From CAZHMN01 sp964533705 (GTDB lineage Bacteria > Electryoneota > B3-LCP), in contig CAZHMN010000015.1 in NCBI GenBank assembly GCA_964533705.1, forward strand, positions 1 to 44,423: a DNA stretch of 44,423 nt. The letters are read 5' to 3'. Under the pieces are notes generated by a model. The model saw only the letters and a program-made list of their open reading frames with translations, did not search any database and was not told the DNA's origin. Shown here piece by piece: positions 1-8,635 of this stretch. Each line of letters opens with the position of its first letter. Position 1 is the first letter of the stretch. The position numbers were made by a program, and so were the translations under genes.

Positions 1-25
1 GGGGTCAGGGGCGACCCCGACTACG
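1..25. repeat. Partial copy of GTCGGGG/CCCCGAC palindromic repeat
   Basis: Bases 8-25 match the core of the repeats at 41958-41999 and 42133-42165 (GGGGCGACCCCGACTACG). The sequence begins at the window edge, so the copy may extend further left. It is non-coding, and no gene is visible before position 238. Confidence 0.6.
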
Positions 26-79
26 GCGGTAGGCAAGATGGTGTTGGCGAAATAGAACGAAATTCAGGAAGAATTGAAG

Positions 80-101
80 AGGCCCGAATCGGGCCTTTTT
101 T
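80..101 (+). terminator. Rho-independent terminator before the polyamine operon
   Basis: Stem AGGCCC (80-85) pairs with GGGCCT (91-96) around a 5-nt loop and runs into a T6 tract. It would end transcription from a gene to the left of the window and insulate the promoter at 161. Confidence 0.8.
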
Positions 102-157
102 GTTTCTTCCCGCCGGGGTAGAAAATCAAAACCCCATAAAATAATTTGTGAAAAAAA

Positions 158-175
158 GACTTGACAAGCCAAGTC
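158..175 (+). promoter_or_regulatory. Candidate operator for the XRE-cupin regulator
   Basis: This is a perfect inverted repeat, GACTTG-N6-CAAGTC. It overlaps the -35 box at 161-166, where a bound dimer of the regulator encoded at 238 would block RNA polymerase. The palindrome is seen directly; binding by that regulator is inferred from position and from the usual autoregulation of XRE-cupin proteins. Confidence 0.55.
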
Positions 176-189
176 GTTTTTTTTATATT
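161..189 (+). promoter_or_regulatory. Sigma70-type promoter of the polyamine operon
   Basis: TTGACA (161-166), a 17-nt spacer and TATATT (184-189) form a near-consensus promoter about 48 nt before the start codon at 238. The expected transcription start is near 196. Confidence 0.8.
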
Positions 190-237
190 CTTGGTCTATT
201 TTACTAAACTTAATACTTAATAAACTGTGCCTTCAGG

Positions 238-777
238 TTGATACGGATTGGCGAAAAACTAAGGAATCTACGGCTGGCTTCAGATTTAACACAGGCGGAA
301 CTCGCAGAGCGCGCCGGGCTTACCAAGGGGTTCATATCGCAGGTCGAACGAGATCTCACCTCGATTTCGCTGGAAAGTTTGGCGGATATTCTAACCGCGT
401 TAAATACGACGCTTTCCGATTTTTTCAGCGAGACGGCGAGAGAAGCTGCTGTCTATCCCCGGGAGGCTCGCACTCCCATCATAAAAGAGGGGGTCAAGAG
501 TTTCGAACTGCTGGTTCCAGGGGCGACCAACAGAAAGTTGGAACCGGCGTTATTGATATTGGATCCTGGCGAATCCACCGAAGAGGTGGAGCCTTTCGAC
601 GGGGATGAATTCGGTTTTATCCTGCAGGGACGCATGGCGTTGAAATTGGGCCAGCAAACTTTCATCGCCAAGAAAGGTGATAGTTTCTATTTCAGTGCTG
701 ATCGCCATCACAGAATCCAGAACATCGGACAGGGGGAAGCCAGAGTTCTCTGGATTACCTGTCCACCTTACTTCTAA
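238..777 (+). CDS. XRE-family transcriptional regulator with C-terminal cupin domain
   Basis: A 179-residue regulator of the PuuR-like type. Residues about 5-60 form an XRE helix-turn-helix (LTQAELAERAGLTKGFISQ) and residues about 105-175 a cupin-2 effector domain (GDEFGFILQGR and a C-terminal HHRIQNIG strand). Proteins of this architecture commonly sense a small metabolite through the cupin. The next four genes make polyamines, so a polyamine or precursor is the likely effector; this is inference. The start is TTG with only a weak ribosome site. The palindrome at 158-175 over its own promoter suggests autoregulation of the whole operon. The spacing to speD is 54 nt. Confidence 0.85.
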   Translation: MIRIGEKLRNLRLASDLTQAELAERAGLTKGFISQVERDLTSISLESLADILTALNTTLSDFFSETAREAAVYPREARTPIIKEGVKSFELLVPGATNRKLEPALLILDPGESTEEVEPFDGDEFGFILQGRMALKLGQQTFIAKKGDSFYFSADRHHRIQNIGQGEARVLWITCPPYF

Positions 778-831
778 GGTCAAAACACAAATCGGTTGCC
801 GGGGTGCAATCGTCACATCAGGAGGAGAAGA

Positions 832-1245
832 TTGAACGCATTGGGACGACAGGTTTTGGTGGAATACTACCACTGCGATTCCGGCGTTTTGAACGACCGG
901 GATCGCATCGCGACCGCCATGGTGGAAGCGGCCAACCTTTCGGGGGCCACAGTCGTGGAAGAGGTATTTCATCTCTTCAACCCTCACGGCATCAGCGGCG
1001 TTGTGGTGATCGCAGAATCGCATTTATCCATTCACACCTGGCCGGAGTACGGTTACGCCGCCGTAGACCTTTTTACCTGCGGGGACGAGATTCAACCTGA
1101 GAAGGCCCTCGATCATTTGAAGGCCGCGCTCGGTGCTGAATCCGTCTCGATTATGGAACTGAAGAGAGGAGTTCTCGAACTTCGGGATAGACCGCTACTC
1201 CACAAGCCGCTGTCACCGAACAATAAAATCGAAGAGGCGGCGTGA
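832..1245 (+). CDS. speD: S-adenosylmethionine decarboxylase proenzyme (prokaryotic class 1B)
   Basis: A 137-residue self-processing pyruvoyl enzyme that makes decarboxylated AdoMet, the aminopropyl donor for SpeE. TTG at 832 is chosen as the start because a strong GGAGGAG site lies 4 nt before it. With that start the catalytic residues fall at Ser63 (cleavage within AESH, between Glu62 and Ser63), His68 and Cys83 (FTCGDE), the same numbering as the well-studied Thermotoga maritima enzyme, which independently supports it. Ser63 becomes the pyruvoyl group of the alpha chain. The stop overlaps the next start by 4 nt, so the two are translationally coupled. Confidence 0.95.
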   Translation: MNALGRQVLVEYYHCDSGVLNDRDRIATAMVEAANLSGATVVEEVFHLFNPHGISGVVVIAESHLSIHTWPEYGYAAVDLFTCGDEIQPEKALDHLKAALGAESVSIMELKRGVLELRDRPLLHKPLSPNNKIEEAA

Positions 1246-1706
1246 TAAACAGCATTCCTGGCAGATATTTCCTGGTTTCGGGAGCCGGCGACGCCTTAAC
1301 TCCGCTGAACGCCTTCGACGAGGCTCTACGCGCGGCAGGAATCGGGGACCTGAACCTGGTCAGAGTTTCCAGCATCATACCGCCGCGCTGCCAGAAAATA
1401 GACCCACAACCGATTGCGCCCGGGACGCTTGTAGCCAGCGCCTACGCTTCGATCACCAGCGCGTTGCCGGGAGAACTGATCGCGGCCGGCGTGGCCGTCG
1501 GCATTCCCGAAGAGAGAGATCGAGCCGGCGTCATCATGGAGTACTCCTCGCGCGGACACCGAGAAGAAATAGAAGAGATTGTCACGAGTATGGCTCGGCA
1601 CGCTCTCGAGGCCCGCGGTCTCAGGGTTCGCATGATTGATTGCCGCGCAGTTGAAGTTAAAGTCGAAAACGTCGCCGCCGCATTTGCCGGCGTTGTTCTG
1701 ATTTAA
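1242..1706 (+). CDS. pdaD: Pyruvoyl-dependent arginine decarboxylase
   Basis: A 154-residue protein converting arginine to agmatine. The self-cleavage site is visible as LVRVSSIIPP, with cleavage expected between Ser43 and Ser44, the latter becoming the pyruvoyl cofactor. EERDRAGVIMEYS is the conserved block carrying the catalytic Glu. The length fits the archaeal and chlamydial family. GTG at 1242 overlaps the speD stop (GTGA). Its neighbours speE and agmatinase define the arginine-agmatine-putrescine-spermidine route, so a biosynthetic role is more likely than acid resistance. There is no sign of the unrelated PLP-dependent arginine decarboxylase in the window. Confidence 0.92.
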   Translation: MINSIPGRYFLVSGAGDALTPLNAFDEALRAAGIGDLNLVRVSSIIPPRCQKIDPQPIAPGTLVASAYASITSALPGELIAAGVAVGIPEERDRAGVIMEYSSRGHREEIEEIVTSMARHALEARGLRVRMIDCRAVEVKVENVAAAFAGVVLI

Positions 1707-1814
1707 GCTCGGGTTTTTCGAGGAATCTCAATATCCACAACCAGCCGTTCTTCTTTCACCGCCTCAATATTGGCATAAATCCCATCTAAAATCCAATAAA
1801 AGTTCAGAAATCCA

Positions 1815-2672
1815 ATGAATGAAAATGCTCAGGATTGGTTTACGGAACGCGTTGACGATTACTTTTCTATCGGTTACAGGGTTGAACAACATCTCCATCA
1901 CAGTCAGAGTCCCTATCAAACCATAGACGTCTACCAGACCGCCAGGCATGGGAAATTATTAGCCTTGGACGGTTACATCATGCTGACGGAGAGAGATGAG
2001 TTTTTCTACCATGAAATGTTGGTTCACATCCCGCTGCTCTCGCACCGGGAACCGAAGCGAGTTTTAGTGGTGGGAGGGGGAGACGGTGGAACTGTTCGTG
2101 AGATACTGTTGCACGATGCGGTCGAAAAAGTGGACATGGTTGAGATTGACGAGGAAGTCGTCAAAGTCAGCCGCCGGTTTTTCCCGGGACTGAGCAATAA
2201 ATTGGATGATCCCAAAGTTAATCTCGTCTTTCAAGACGCCGTTGAATTCGTCAAGGGCATCGAAGCGGAATACGATGTTGTTCTGGTTGATTCCACCGAC
2301 CCAATCGGGCCTGGAGAGGTTTTATTCACGAAGGATTTCTACGGAGATATTCTCAATGCTCTGAAGCCGAAGGGGATTTTAGCTGTCCAAAGCGAGTCGC
2401 CGTTTTCTCTCGAGAACGAACTGAATATGATTTACCGCCGGTTGGATTCTGTTTTTCCCTATGCGGCAATTTACTGGGCTCCGGTGCCTTGCTATCCACC
2501 GGGGATGTGGAGTTTCACCTTTTGTTCAAAAGACGGGCAGAAGGCAGAAATCAGGCGCCCTGAAGCAGCAGAGACGATAGAAGCAGGCTCCAAATATTAC
2601 ACCCGTGACATCCATCGGGCGGCTTTCGTTCTTCCCAATTTTATGAAGTCGCTATCTTCGAAGAGAGGCTGA
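1815..2672 (+). CDS. speE: Spermidine synthase (polyamine aminopropyltransferase)
   Basis: A 285-residue methyltransferase-fold enzyme that moves the aminopropyl group from decarboxylated AdoMet to putrescine. The nucleotide-binding loop VVGGGDGGTVREIL is at about residues 80-94 and the catalytic Asp lies in VDSTDPIGPG (about residues 158-167). The N-terminal beta-strand domain (residues about 5-60) is also present. There is a 108-nt gap after the arginine decarboxylase gene with no clear terminator or new promoter, so the genes probably share a transcript. No good ribosome site precedes ATG 1815. The stop overlaps the speB start by 1 nt (TGATG). Confidence 0.94.
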   Translation: MNENAQDWFTERVDDYFSIGYRVEQHLHHSQSPYQTIDVYQTARHGKLLALDGYIMLTERDEFFYHEMLVHIPLLSHREPKRVLVVGGGDGGTVREILLHDAVEKVDMVEIDEEVVKVSRRFFPGLSNKLDDPKVNLVFQDAVEFVKGIEAEYDVVLVDSTDPIGPGEVLFTKDFYGDILNALKPKGILAVQSESPFSLENELNMIYRRLDSVFPYAAIYWAPVPCYPPGMWSFTFCSKDGQKAEIRRPEAAETIEAGSKYYTRDIHRAAFVLPNFMKSLSSKRG

Positions 2673-3267
2673 TGGCGCGCTTTCTGGCTTCCAGAGACGA
2701 TCCTGACGGCTGCGACTGGCAAATTCTGGGATTGCCGTACGATGCTACGAGTTCCTATCGCCGTGGGGCGAGGTTCGGGCCATCTGAGATACGCATTGCT
2801 TCGGATTCCATCGAAACGTATAGCCCTTATTGTCAGCGCGATTTAGAAGACCTGGCCTTCCGGGATGCCGGCGATTTGAAAATCACCTTTGAAGAACCGG
2901 ATGAGGCAGTAAGAATCATCTCCGACTATTACGAGGCGGAAACCGGCAAGGGGCGGCGGATTCTGGGCATAGGCGGTGAGCATACGGTGACGATTGGGGC
3001 GATACAGGGACTATCACGAAGCGGGCTCAGGCCTCACGTCCTGCACTTAGATGCTCATTTTGATTTGCGGTTCGAGTACGCCGGGGGCCGCAATTCCCAC
3101 GCTTGCGTTGCCGCGCGCATTGCCGAAATCGTCGGGCCGGAACGTTTAATGCAATGGGGAATGCGCTCCGGAGAGCGCCGGGAATTCGAATGGGCCGACC
3201 AGCATGGCACTTTTTCAGGGCGTGAAATCGCCGAACTATATGAGGCGATGTCTAAACTTGGGGATCG
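2672..3267 (+). CDS. speB: Agmatinase (ureohydrolase family), 3' end lost in assembly gap
   Basis: About 199 residues are visible of an enzyme usually near 290-305. It hydrolyses agmatine to putrescine and urea. The binuclear manganese ligands of the first half are present: GGEHT (about residue 100) and LHLDAHFDLR (about residue 125). The second metal motif, SxDxDxxDP, would lie in the gap. ATG 2672 overlaps the speE stop, placing it last in the polyamine operon. The TGA at 3368 just after the Ns may or may not be its true stop. An arginase or guanidinobutyrase cannot be excluded from sequence, but the neighbours argue for agmatine. Confidence 0.88.
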
Positions 3268-3367
3268 NNNNNNNNNNNNNNNNNNNNNNNNNNNNNNNNN
3301 NNNNNNNNNNNNNNNNNNNNNNNNNNNNNNNNNNNNNNNNNNNNNNNNNNNNNNNNNNNNNNNNNNN
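3268..3367. other. Assembly gap (100 N)
   Basis: This is a run of exactly 100 N, the standard placeholder for a gap of unknown size. It removes the last third of speB, so roughly 300 bases of coding sequence are probably missing. Confidence 0.98.
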
Positions 3368-3391
3368 TGAACATTGCCACCTGAGGGCATC

Positions 3392-3889
3392 ATGCATTAT
3401 CTGGATATAATTATCTTAATCATCGTTATCGCCTCGGCGGTTGAAGGTGGATTTAACGGATTCGTCTACGCCGTCTGCTCGCTGGTGGGATTAGTGGCGG
3501 GGCTCTTTCTGGCGATGGAATTTTGCACCGAATTAGGCCCACACCTCTCATTTATTCCTCTTCCCATCTGGCTTTTAAACGCCATCGCTTTTCTATTAAT
3601 CCTAATCGTGGTGAACGTGATTTTTAGAATCGTGGGTAAAAGCCTGCGAGGGCTCTTGCGCAAAATTTTTATGGGGTGGCTGGATCGAGTAGCCGGCGTC
3701 GCTTTCGGATTAGTCCGCGGTGCAGTTATGGTTCTCCTCATCACCATGATTTTAATGCTGACGCCCATCGGCCCGGTCCTGGTCCGCGAGGCAGCTGAAA
3801 CAAAATTCATGACTCCGGCCATTGAATTGGTTCGTCCTTTTATCCAGGTAATAACGGGAAAGCCCAAGCCAATTCCTGACGCCATTTAA
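3392..3889 (+). CDS. cvpA: CvpA family membrane protein
   Basis: A 165-residue integral membrane protein with four predicted hydrophobic segments (about residues 3-20, 27-47, 60-82 and 100-125). The first segment, rich in Ile and followed by EGGFNGF, is typical of the colicin V production/CvpA family. ATG 3392 has GAGGG 4 nt before it; an upstream in-frame TTG at 3374 lacks support. The family is linked to envelope integrity, but its molecular role is not settled. A cvpA gene directly before mutS2 is a recurrent bacterial arrangement. Confidence 0.8.
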   Translation: MHYLDIIILIIVIASAVEGGFNGFVYAVCSLVGLVAGLFLAMEFCTELGPHLSFIPLPIWLLNAIAFLLILIVVNVIFRIVGKSLRGLLRKIFMGWLDRVAGVAFGLVRGAVMVLLITMILMLTPIGPVLVREAAETKFMTPAIELVRPFIQVITGKPKPIPDAI

Positions 3890-3909
3890 TCCGGGTTTCC
3901 ATATCAGAT

Positions 3910-3929
3910 AATCCGCCGACCGGCGGATT
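3910..3929. repeat. Short hairpin between cvpA and mutS2
   Basis: AATCCGCC (3910-3917) pairs perfectly with GGCGGATT (3922-3929) around a GACC loop. There is no T tract, so it is not a convincing terminator; it may modulate readthrough into mutS2. Confidence 0.5.
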
Positions 3930-3967
3930 CATCGTTTATGGCAATTTTAGGCTTTGTTTACGAAGAC

Positions 3968-6337
3968 ATGACTGAAGTGTTTGAACTGTTAGAACTGAAC
4001 CGACTGTTAGAAGTCTGCGCGCGGGAAGCGGTTTCTGAGCTGGGAAAAAAGCGGGTGCTCGCCTCAACGCCACTTCAGGACGTTGCATCCGTTCGCCGGG
4101 AGCTCAGCCTTGTAGATGAGATGAGCCGTCTCCTCGGTCAGACCTCTCTGCCCATTGAGGGGATCAGCGACATATCCTCTTCCCTGAAAAAGCTGGCGCC
4201 TGCCGGAGGGATGCTGGATCGGGACGAATATTTGCCTCTGAGTGCTGTCCTCTCCGCGTCCGGTCGAATTGCCAGGTTTATCGCCGAGCAAGAGGAAGAT
4301 TTCCCCGGTTTGGAAACGCTGGCTGAGCAATTGGGGAACTTCGACGGAATATCACGAAGCATTGAGAGGGTTTTCGATTCTTCCGGGGAAATTCGCGATG
4401 ATGCCAGTCCGGAATTGAGACGCATCCGGCGGCGGAAAGATGCAGAGGCGAGAAAGCTCCACGAAACTCTGGAAAGAATCCACAAGCAATGGCACAAACA
4501 GGGTTTGACGCAGGAAGATACGCCCGCATTTCGAGAAGGGAAAGTGCTGATCCCCGTCAAGAGCGAACATCGGGGTCGGGTTGCAGGCGTCATTGCAGAC
4601 GAATCGGCCACAGGAGCGACGATCTTCGTGGAGCCTTTAGAAGCCATCGCAATCGGCAATGCGATCCGCAGTTTAGAGAATGAAGAACGGCGGGAGATCT
4701 ATCGCTTGCTTCAGGAGCTCTGCGGAAAAATTCGAGATCGGTTAGCTGAAATTACACATTCATTAGAGATATTGGCCAAATTCGACCACATTTACGCCCG
4801 GGCGCGTTTTGGGCGGCGCCTGAACTGCCAGATGCCCCTCGTGACCGAGAAACCTTTTATTAAGCTCATCGGGGCACGGCATCCACTTCTCACCTTGCGG
4901 GAAGGGACCGAAGTCGTGCCTTTGACGCTGACCTTAGGAGATTCTCAGGGTTCCATTCTGATTATCACCGGCCCCAATGCAGGAGGGAAAACGGTCGCTC
5001 TGAAGACGGTGGGACTGCTTTGCCTGATGGCATCGTGCGGACTACTGGTCCCCGCCGAGGAGGGAACAGAATTGCCGGTTTTAAGTTCCCTGCACTGCGA
5101 CATCGGCGACCCGCAGTCGCTGGAACAGGATTTGTCCACCTTCACTTCGCATCTACTCCGCCTGAAGAATGCGCTTGCGGATGAAGCTTTTCCCAAGCTG
5201 GTGTTACTGGATGAAATCGGATCGGGAACCGATCCAGGTGAAGGTTCCGCCATAGCTCGTGCTGCGCTTCTGGAACTGCGCCGACAAGGGGCTCTGGTCA
5301 TCGCCACAACCCACCAGGGAACGCTGAAGGTCTTCGCTCATGAGACCGACGGCATCTTCAACGGCAGCATGGAATTCGACAGCAAAACGCTGCGGCCCAC
5401 CTTTCATTTCCGGCCGGGGATTCCGGGGAGCTCCTACGCTCTGGAGATCAGCGCGCGGGTGGGTTTGTCAAAGGAGATACTGTCGGCGGCGAAGGATTTA
5501 TTGGGCGAGCAGACCAGCCGAATGGAGGATCTCCTATCGAGACTTAACGAGTCACTGCGACTTTCGGAGGAGGCGCGCAGAGAGGCAGATTTAAAACGCA
5601 CCGAACTGGAGGCTCTGAGGAAGCTCTATTCGGATCGCCTGAATGAATTAAAAAAGTCAGAAAAGGAAAGGCTGAGGAAGGCTGCCAGAGATGCAAAGGA
5701 AATTTTAAGGGACGCCAATCGCAGGATTGAGGCAGCTGTCAAGGCGATACGGGAAGAACAAGCTTCGAAGGAAAGCATTCATAAAGCCCATCGAGTGGTG
5801 AAGGATGAAAAGCTCAGAATTCAAAAGGTCTTAGAGGAAGAAGAGGCCAAAGAGGGCGCAAAGCAACGCCAGGGCTGGTCGGTGAAGAAAGACGACTGGG
5901 TTCAAATTGAAGGACTCAAGGATCCGGTACGAGTGCTGGCCGTGCGCAAGGACGGTTTTGAGGCGAAATTGGAAGTGGGGGGCGTTCACCTGTGGATGAG
6001 CTCTGAAAAATTATCCCCGGCCAGAGCGCCGAGAAAAGCAGAGCCCAAGGCTGACATCAGCATTTCAATGTCAGAGGGAACGCAAACAATCCGGCCTGAA
6101 TTCGAGCTGGATTTGCGGGGCATGACGGGGGATGAAGCCGAATTCGCTTTAGAAAAATATCTCAGCGATTGCGCTGTATCGGGTTGGAAGACGGTACGGA
6201 TTATCCACGGAAAAGGCACTGGAGTGTTACAGCAAAGAGTGCGGGAGATGCTGAAAAAGTATCCCGGCGTGAAATCATTCCGATACGGGAGACCTGAAGA
6301 GGGAGATTTCGGGGTGACGGTGGTGGAGCTGGAGTAA
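3968..6337 (+). CDS. mutS2: Endonuclease MutS2
   Basis: About 789 residues. MutS2 binds branched DNA or collided ribosomes and does not act in mismatch repair. It lacks the MutS mismatch-recognition domain. Features in order: lever/core helices; Walker A GPNAGGKTVALK (about residue 335); Walker B LVLLDEIGSGTDPGEG (about residue 410); a long coiled coil (about residues 510-640); a KOW-like segment; and a C-terminal Smr nuclease domain with LDLRGMT and HGKGTG. ATG 3968 is preferred because MutS2 proteins normally begin just before the LELNRLLE-like helix; ATG 3938 is an in-frame alternative. Neither has a clear ribosome site. Confidence 0.93.
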   Translation: MTEVFELLELNRLLEVCAREAVSELGKKRVLASTPLQDVASVRRELSLVDEMSRLLGQTSLPIEGISDISSSLKKLAPAGGMLDRDEYLPLSAVLSASGRIARFIAEQEEDFPGLETLAEQLGNFDGISRSIERVFDSSGEIRDDASPELRRIRRRKDAEARKLHETLERIHKQWHKQGLTQEDTPAFREGKVLIPVKSEHRGRVAGVIADESATGATIFVEPLEAIAIGNAIRSLENEERREIYRLLQELCGKIRDRLAEITHSLEILAKFDHIYARARFGRRLNCQMPLVTEKPFIKLIGARHPLLTLREGTEVVPLTLTLGDSQGSILIITGPNAGGKTVALKTVGLLCLMASCGLLVPAEEGTELPVLSSLHCDIGDPQSLEQDLSTFTSHLLRLKNALADEAFPKLVLLDEIGSGTDPGEGSAIARAALLELRRQGALVIATTHQGTLKVFAHETDGIFNGSMEFDSKTLRPTFHFRPGIPGSSYALEISARVGLSKEILSAAKDLLGEQTSRMEDLLSRLNESLRLSEEARREADLKRTELEALRKLYSDRLNELKKSEKERLRKAARDAKEILRDANRRIEAAVKAIREEQASKESIHKAHRVVKDEKLRIQKVLEEEEAKEGAKQRQGWSVKKDDWVQIEGLKDPVRVLAVRKDGFEAKLEVGGVHLWMSSEKLSPARAPRKAEPKADISISMSEGTQTIRPEFELDLRGMTGDEAEFALEKYLSDCAVSGWKTVRIIHGKGTGVLQQRVREMLKKYPGVKSFRYGRPEEGDFGVTVVELE

Positions 6338-6377
6338 AAAACGAATAAGTGTGCCCGTTAAATTTTCTTCCCTTATA

Positions 6378-6405
6378 AAGGCGAACCTGAGGTTCGCCTT
6401 GTTTG
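6378..6405 (+). terminator. Rho-independent terminator after mutS2
   Basis: A 10-bp perfect stem, AAGGCGAACC with GGTTCGCCTT, closes a TGA loop and is followed by GTTTGGTT. It ends the cvpA-mutS2 transcript. Confidence 0.8.
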
Positions 6406-6462
6406 GTTGCATATCTGTCCAACTTTCCATATCCATTTAACGACCAGCGCAAAAAATTTCAG

Positions 6463-6491
6463 TTGATTTTGCCGAATTAATCCTCTATCTT
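6463..6491 (+). promoter_or_regulatory. Candidate sigma70 promoter for dnaG
   Basis: TTGATT (6463-6468), a 17-nt spacer and TATCTT (6486-6491). The expected start near 6498 gives a leader of about 200 nt that contains the palindromic repeat at 6598-6644. Confidence 0.5.
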
Positions 6492-6597
6492 ATGTTAGAG
6501 AACACAAGATCATTGCAAATTCATCGTTATTGTCGTTGCGTCGAAGGGATGCAGCCCCAAAATGGCCGGAATCCAGCTAAGATTTTAACTTCTCTGG

Positions 6598-6644
6598 ACT
6601 CCAGCCACTTAAGGGGGCTCACGCCCTTCCGCTGGAGTGACAGA
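6598..6644. repeat. Palindromic intergenic repeat ending in GGAGTGACAG
   Basis: ACTCCAGC (6598-6605) pairs with GCTGGAGT (6631-6638), with an inner AAGGG/CCCTT stem. The right arm continues into GACAG, as in the related copies at 15500-15623 and 42078-42112. The 340-nt interval between mutS2 and dnaG holds this, the terminator and the promoter, and no gene. Confidence 0.6.
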
Positions 6645-6705
6645 AACATCATTTAGGCCCGATCTCGCAACAATCTCAACATAGCAGTCTTGAGCGATTA
6701 GACTA

Positions 6706-8598
6706 ATGGCAGGCCGCATACCACCGGACATCATTGACCGTATCCGCGAATCCACCGATATTGTGGAGCTGATTTCGGGGTACGTTCAATTGCAGCGGAA
6801 GGGAAGCAATTACTTCGGACTCTGCCCTTTCCATCCCGAGAAAACTCCCTCGTTTTCGGTTCATCCGGGCAAGCAGATCTTTCACTGCTTCGGGTGCGGT
6901 ATCGGCGGCAACGTCTTCACCTTTTTGCAGGAACACGACAAGCTGAGTTTCGCAGAGGCGGCCAGGGAATTGGCTCAGCGCGCCGGCATCGCCATCCCTG
7001 AAGATAAGCCGGAACGCGTAGAGCGGTATGATGCACTTTACCACGCCAACGAAATCGCCTGCGAGTTTTTCAACCGCTGTCTATGGGAGGGTAAGGGCGA
7101 GGAATTCGATAAGGTGCGCGCTTATTTAGGGGAAAGAAAAATCAGCACCGAGCTGGCGAAAAGCTTCCGTCTGGGATATGCTCCGGACCGCTGGGACGGA
7201 TTGATCGCCGGCATTAAAAAATTAGATAAAAATAATCCCGAGCTACGAAACTATGTCGAAGCGGGATTATTGTCAGTGAAGGAGGGCCGTACTTACGACC
7301 GTTTCCGGGGGAGGTTGATGTTTCCCATCTTCAACCTATCCGGCAAGCCGGTGGGATTCGGCGGGCGGACGCTGAAAGTAGAAGATGAGGGCGCCAAATA
7401 CATCAACACGCCACAAACGCCGATTTACAATAAAGGGGCCTTGCTTTACGGCCTGCACCTGGCCCGGGAACAGGTCAGACGAAGGGGGGAATGCCTGATC
7501 GTCGAGGGGTACACCGACCTGATGCGATTGCACGATGAAGGGTTCACACATGCAGTCGCCACTTCAGGAACGGCGTTGACCGCCGACCAGGCACGCATTT
7601 TAAGGCGCTTCTGCCGCAAGGTTGTGCTCGTTTTCGATGGTGACGCGGCGGGATCCCATGCGGCACTTCGGGGCGGGGACGTGCTTTTGGGCGCGGAATT
7701 GGACGTGCGGGTGGTCGGTTTGCCGAAGGGATATGATCCGGACAGTTATCTGCTCAAAGAGGGCGCCAGCGCCTTTGGAAACCTGTTAGAAGGCGCCGCG
7801 GACGTCATCAGTTACCGCATCGAACTATACCGGCAGGAAGGCCGTTTGGCGGACGTCTCCTCACGCACTGAGGTGGCCCGCGAGCTGCTGGCCAGCCTGG
7901 CAGTCATCCCTGATCCAATCCGCAGAGAGCTGGCAACCCAAGATGCGGCCCGCAAAATCGGTCTGGGCCAGGAGACGCTTTTGCGACAACTCGCTCGTAT
8001 GAGGCGAGCATTCAGAACGCCCGTTAACGAGGGATTTCAGAGCGAGGATCCCTTCGCCGGCTACCCGGTCAAGGAGAGAGGGCTCCTTGAAGCGTTAATT
8101 CGCTGGCCCGAACTCCGTCCTGCTGTCTTCAATGAAATCAATTCGCAAGACCTCCAACATCCTTCCGTTCAACGCATCGCCGCCAAACTGGAGGACGCCT
8201 GGGTTAAAGGAGAAGCCCCCCAGGGTGAAGAGATTATTGATGAAGATACACCGATAGAAGATACGAGTTTTATATCCTACTCTCTGTCGCAGATGGAGGC
8301 GGAAGCAGCACCCGGTGTAGATCCGAAAGCGATGCGCCGTTACATTGATTACCGTTCTGCACAGGACTGCCTGCGCGACATTCTCACCGTGAAGTTGCAG
8401 AATGTTTATCAGAAACTTAAAAGTGAGCTCGCCGTTAGCAATAATAAAGAAGAACAGCGAGCTTTGATGAGGGAAATAAAGGAGACTTTAGATCGCCAGA
8501 AGGCCGTAAGAGCCAGGATTTTTTGGGAAACTCCAATCCACCCCAGCATGGACATTAAAGAAAGACAAAATGGGGATCACCCGCCTGCGAGCTTATAA
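6706..8598 (+). CDS. dnaG: DNA primase
   Basis: A 630-residue enzyme that makes RNA primers at the replication fork. The N-terminal CHC2 zinc finger has Cys40, His43, Cys61 and Cys64. The Toprim catalytic core follows, with LIVEGYTDLMRL (about residue 265) and VVLVFDGDAAG (about residue 308) supplying the acidic metal ligands. The C-terminal part would bind the helicase DnaB. Its length is normal for the family. No Shine-Dalgarno site is evident before ATG 6706. The 3' end lies 37 nt before the hslV start, so hslVU is probably cotranscribed, an unusual partner for dnaG, which more often precedes rpoD. Confidence 0.96.
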   Translation: MAGRIPPDIIDRIRESTDIVELISGYVQLQRKGSNYFGLCPFHPEKTPSFSVHPGKQIFHCFGCGIGGNVFTFLQEHDKLSFAEAARELAQRAGIAIPEDKPERVERYDALYHANEIACEFFNRCLWEGKGEEFDKVRAYLGERKISTELAKSFRLGYAPDRWDGLIAGIKKLDKNNPELRNYVEAGLLSVKEGRTYDRFRGRLMFPIFNLSGKPVGFGGRTLKVEDEGAKYINTPQTPIYNKGALLYGLHLAREQVRRRGECLIVEGYTDLMRLHDEGFTHAVATSGTALTADQARILRRFCRKVVLVFDGDAAGSHAALRGGDVLLGAELDVRVVGLPKGYDPDSYLLKEGASAFGNLLEGAADVISYRIELYRQEGRLADVSSRTEVARELLASLAVIPDPIRRELATQDAARKIGLGQETLLRQLARMRRAFRTPVNEGFQSEDPFAGYPVKERGLLEALIRWPELRPAVFNEINSQDLQHPSVQRIAAKLEDAWVKGEAPQGEEIIDEDTPIEDTSFISYSLSQMEAEAAPGVDPKAMRRYIDYRSAQDCLRDILTVKLQNVYQKLKSELAVSNNKEEQRALMREIKETLDRQKAVRARIFWETPIHPSMDIKERQNGDHPPASL

Positions 8599-8635
8599 GG
8601 AGGCTGTGGCGTCTCGCACAGGGAGGAACGTTTAT

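Noticed and set aside
8570..8635. A longer N-terminus for HslV
   Set aside because: It overlaps dnaG, and the GGAGGA site points to ATG 8636, which places the catalytic Thr close to the N-terminus as the family requires.
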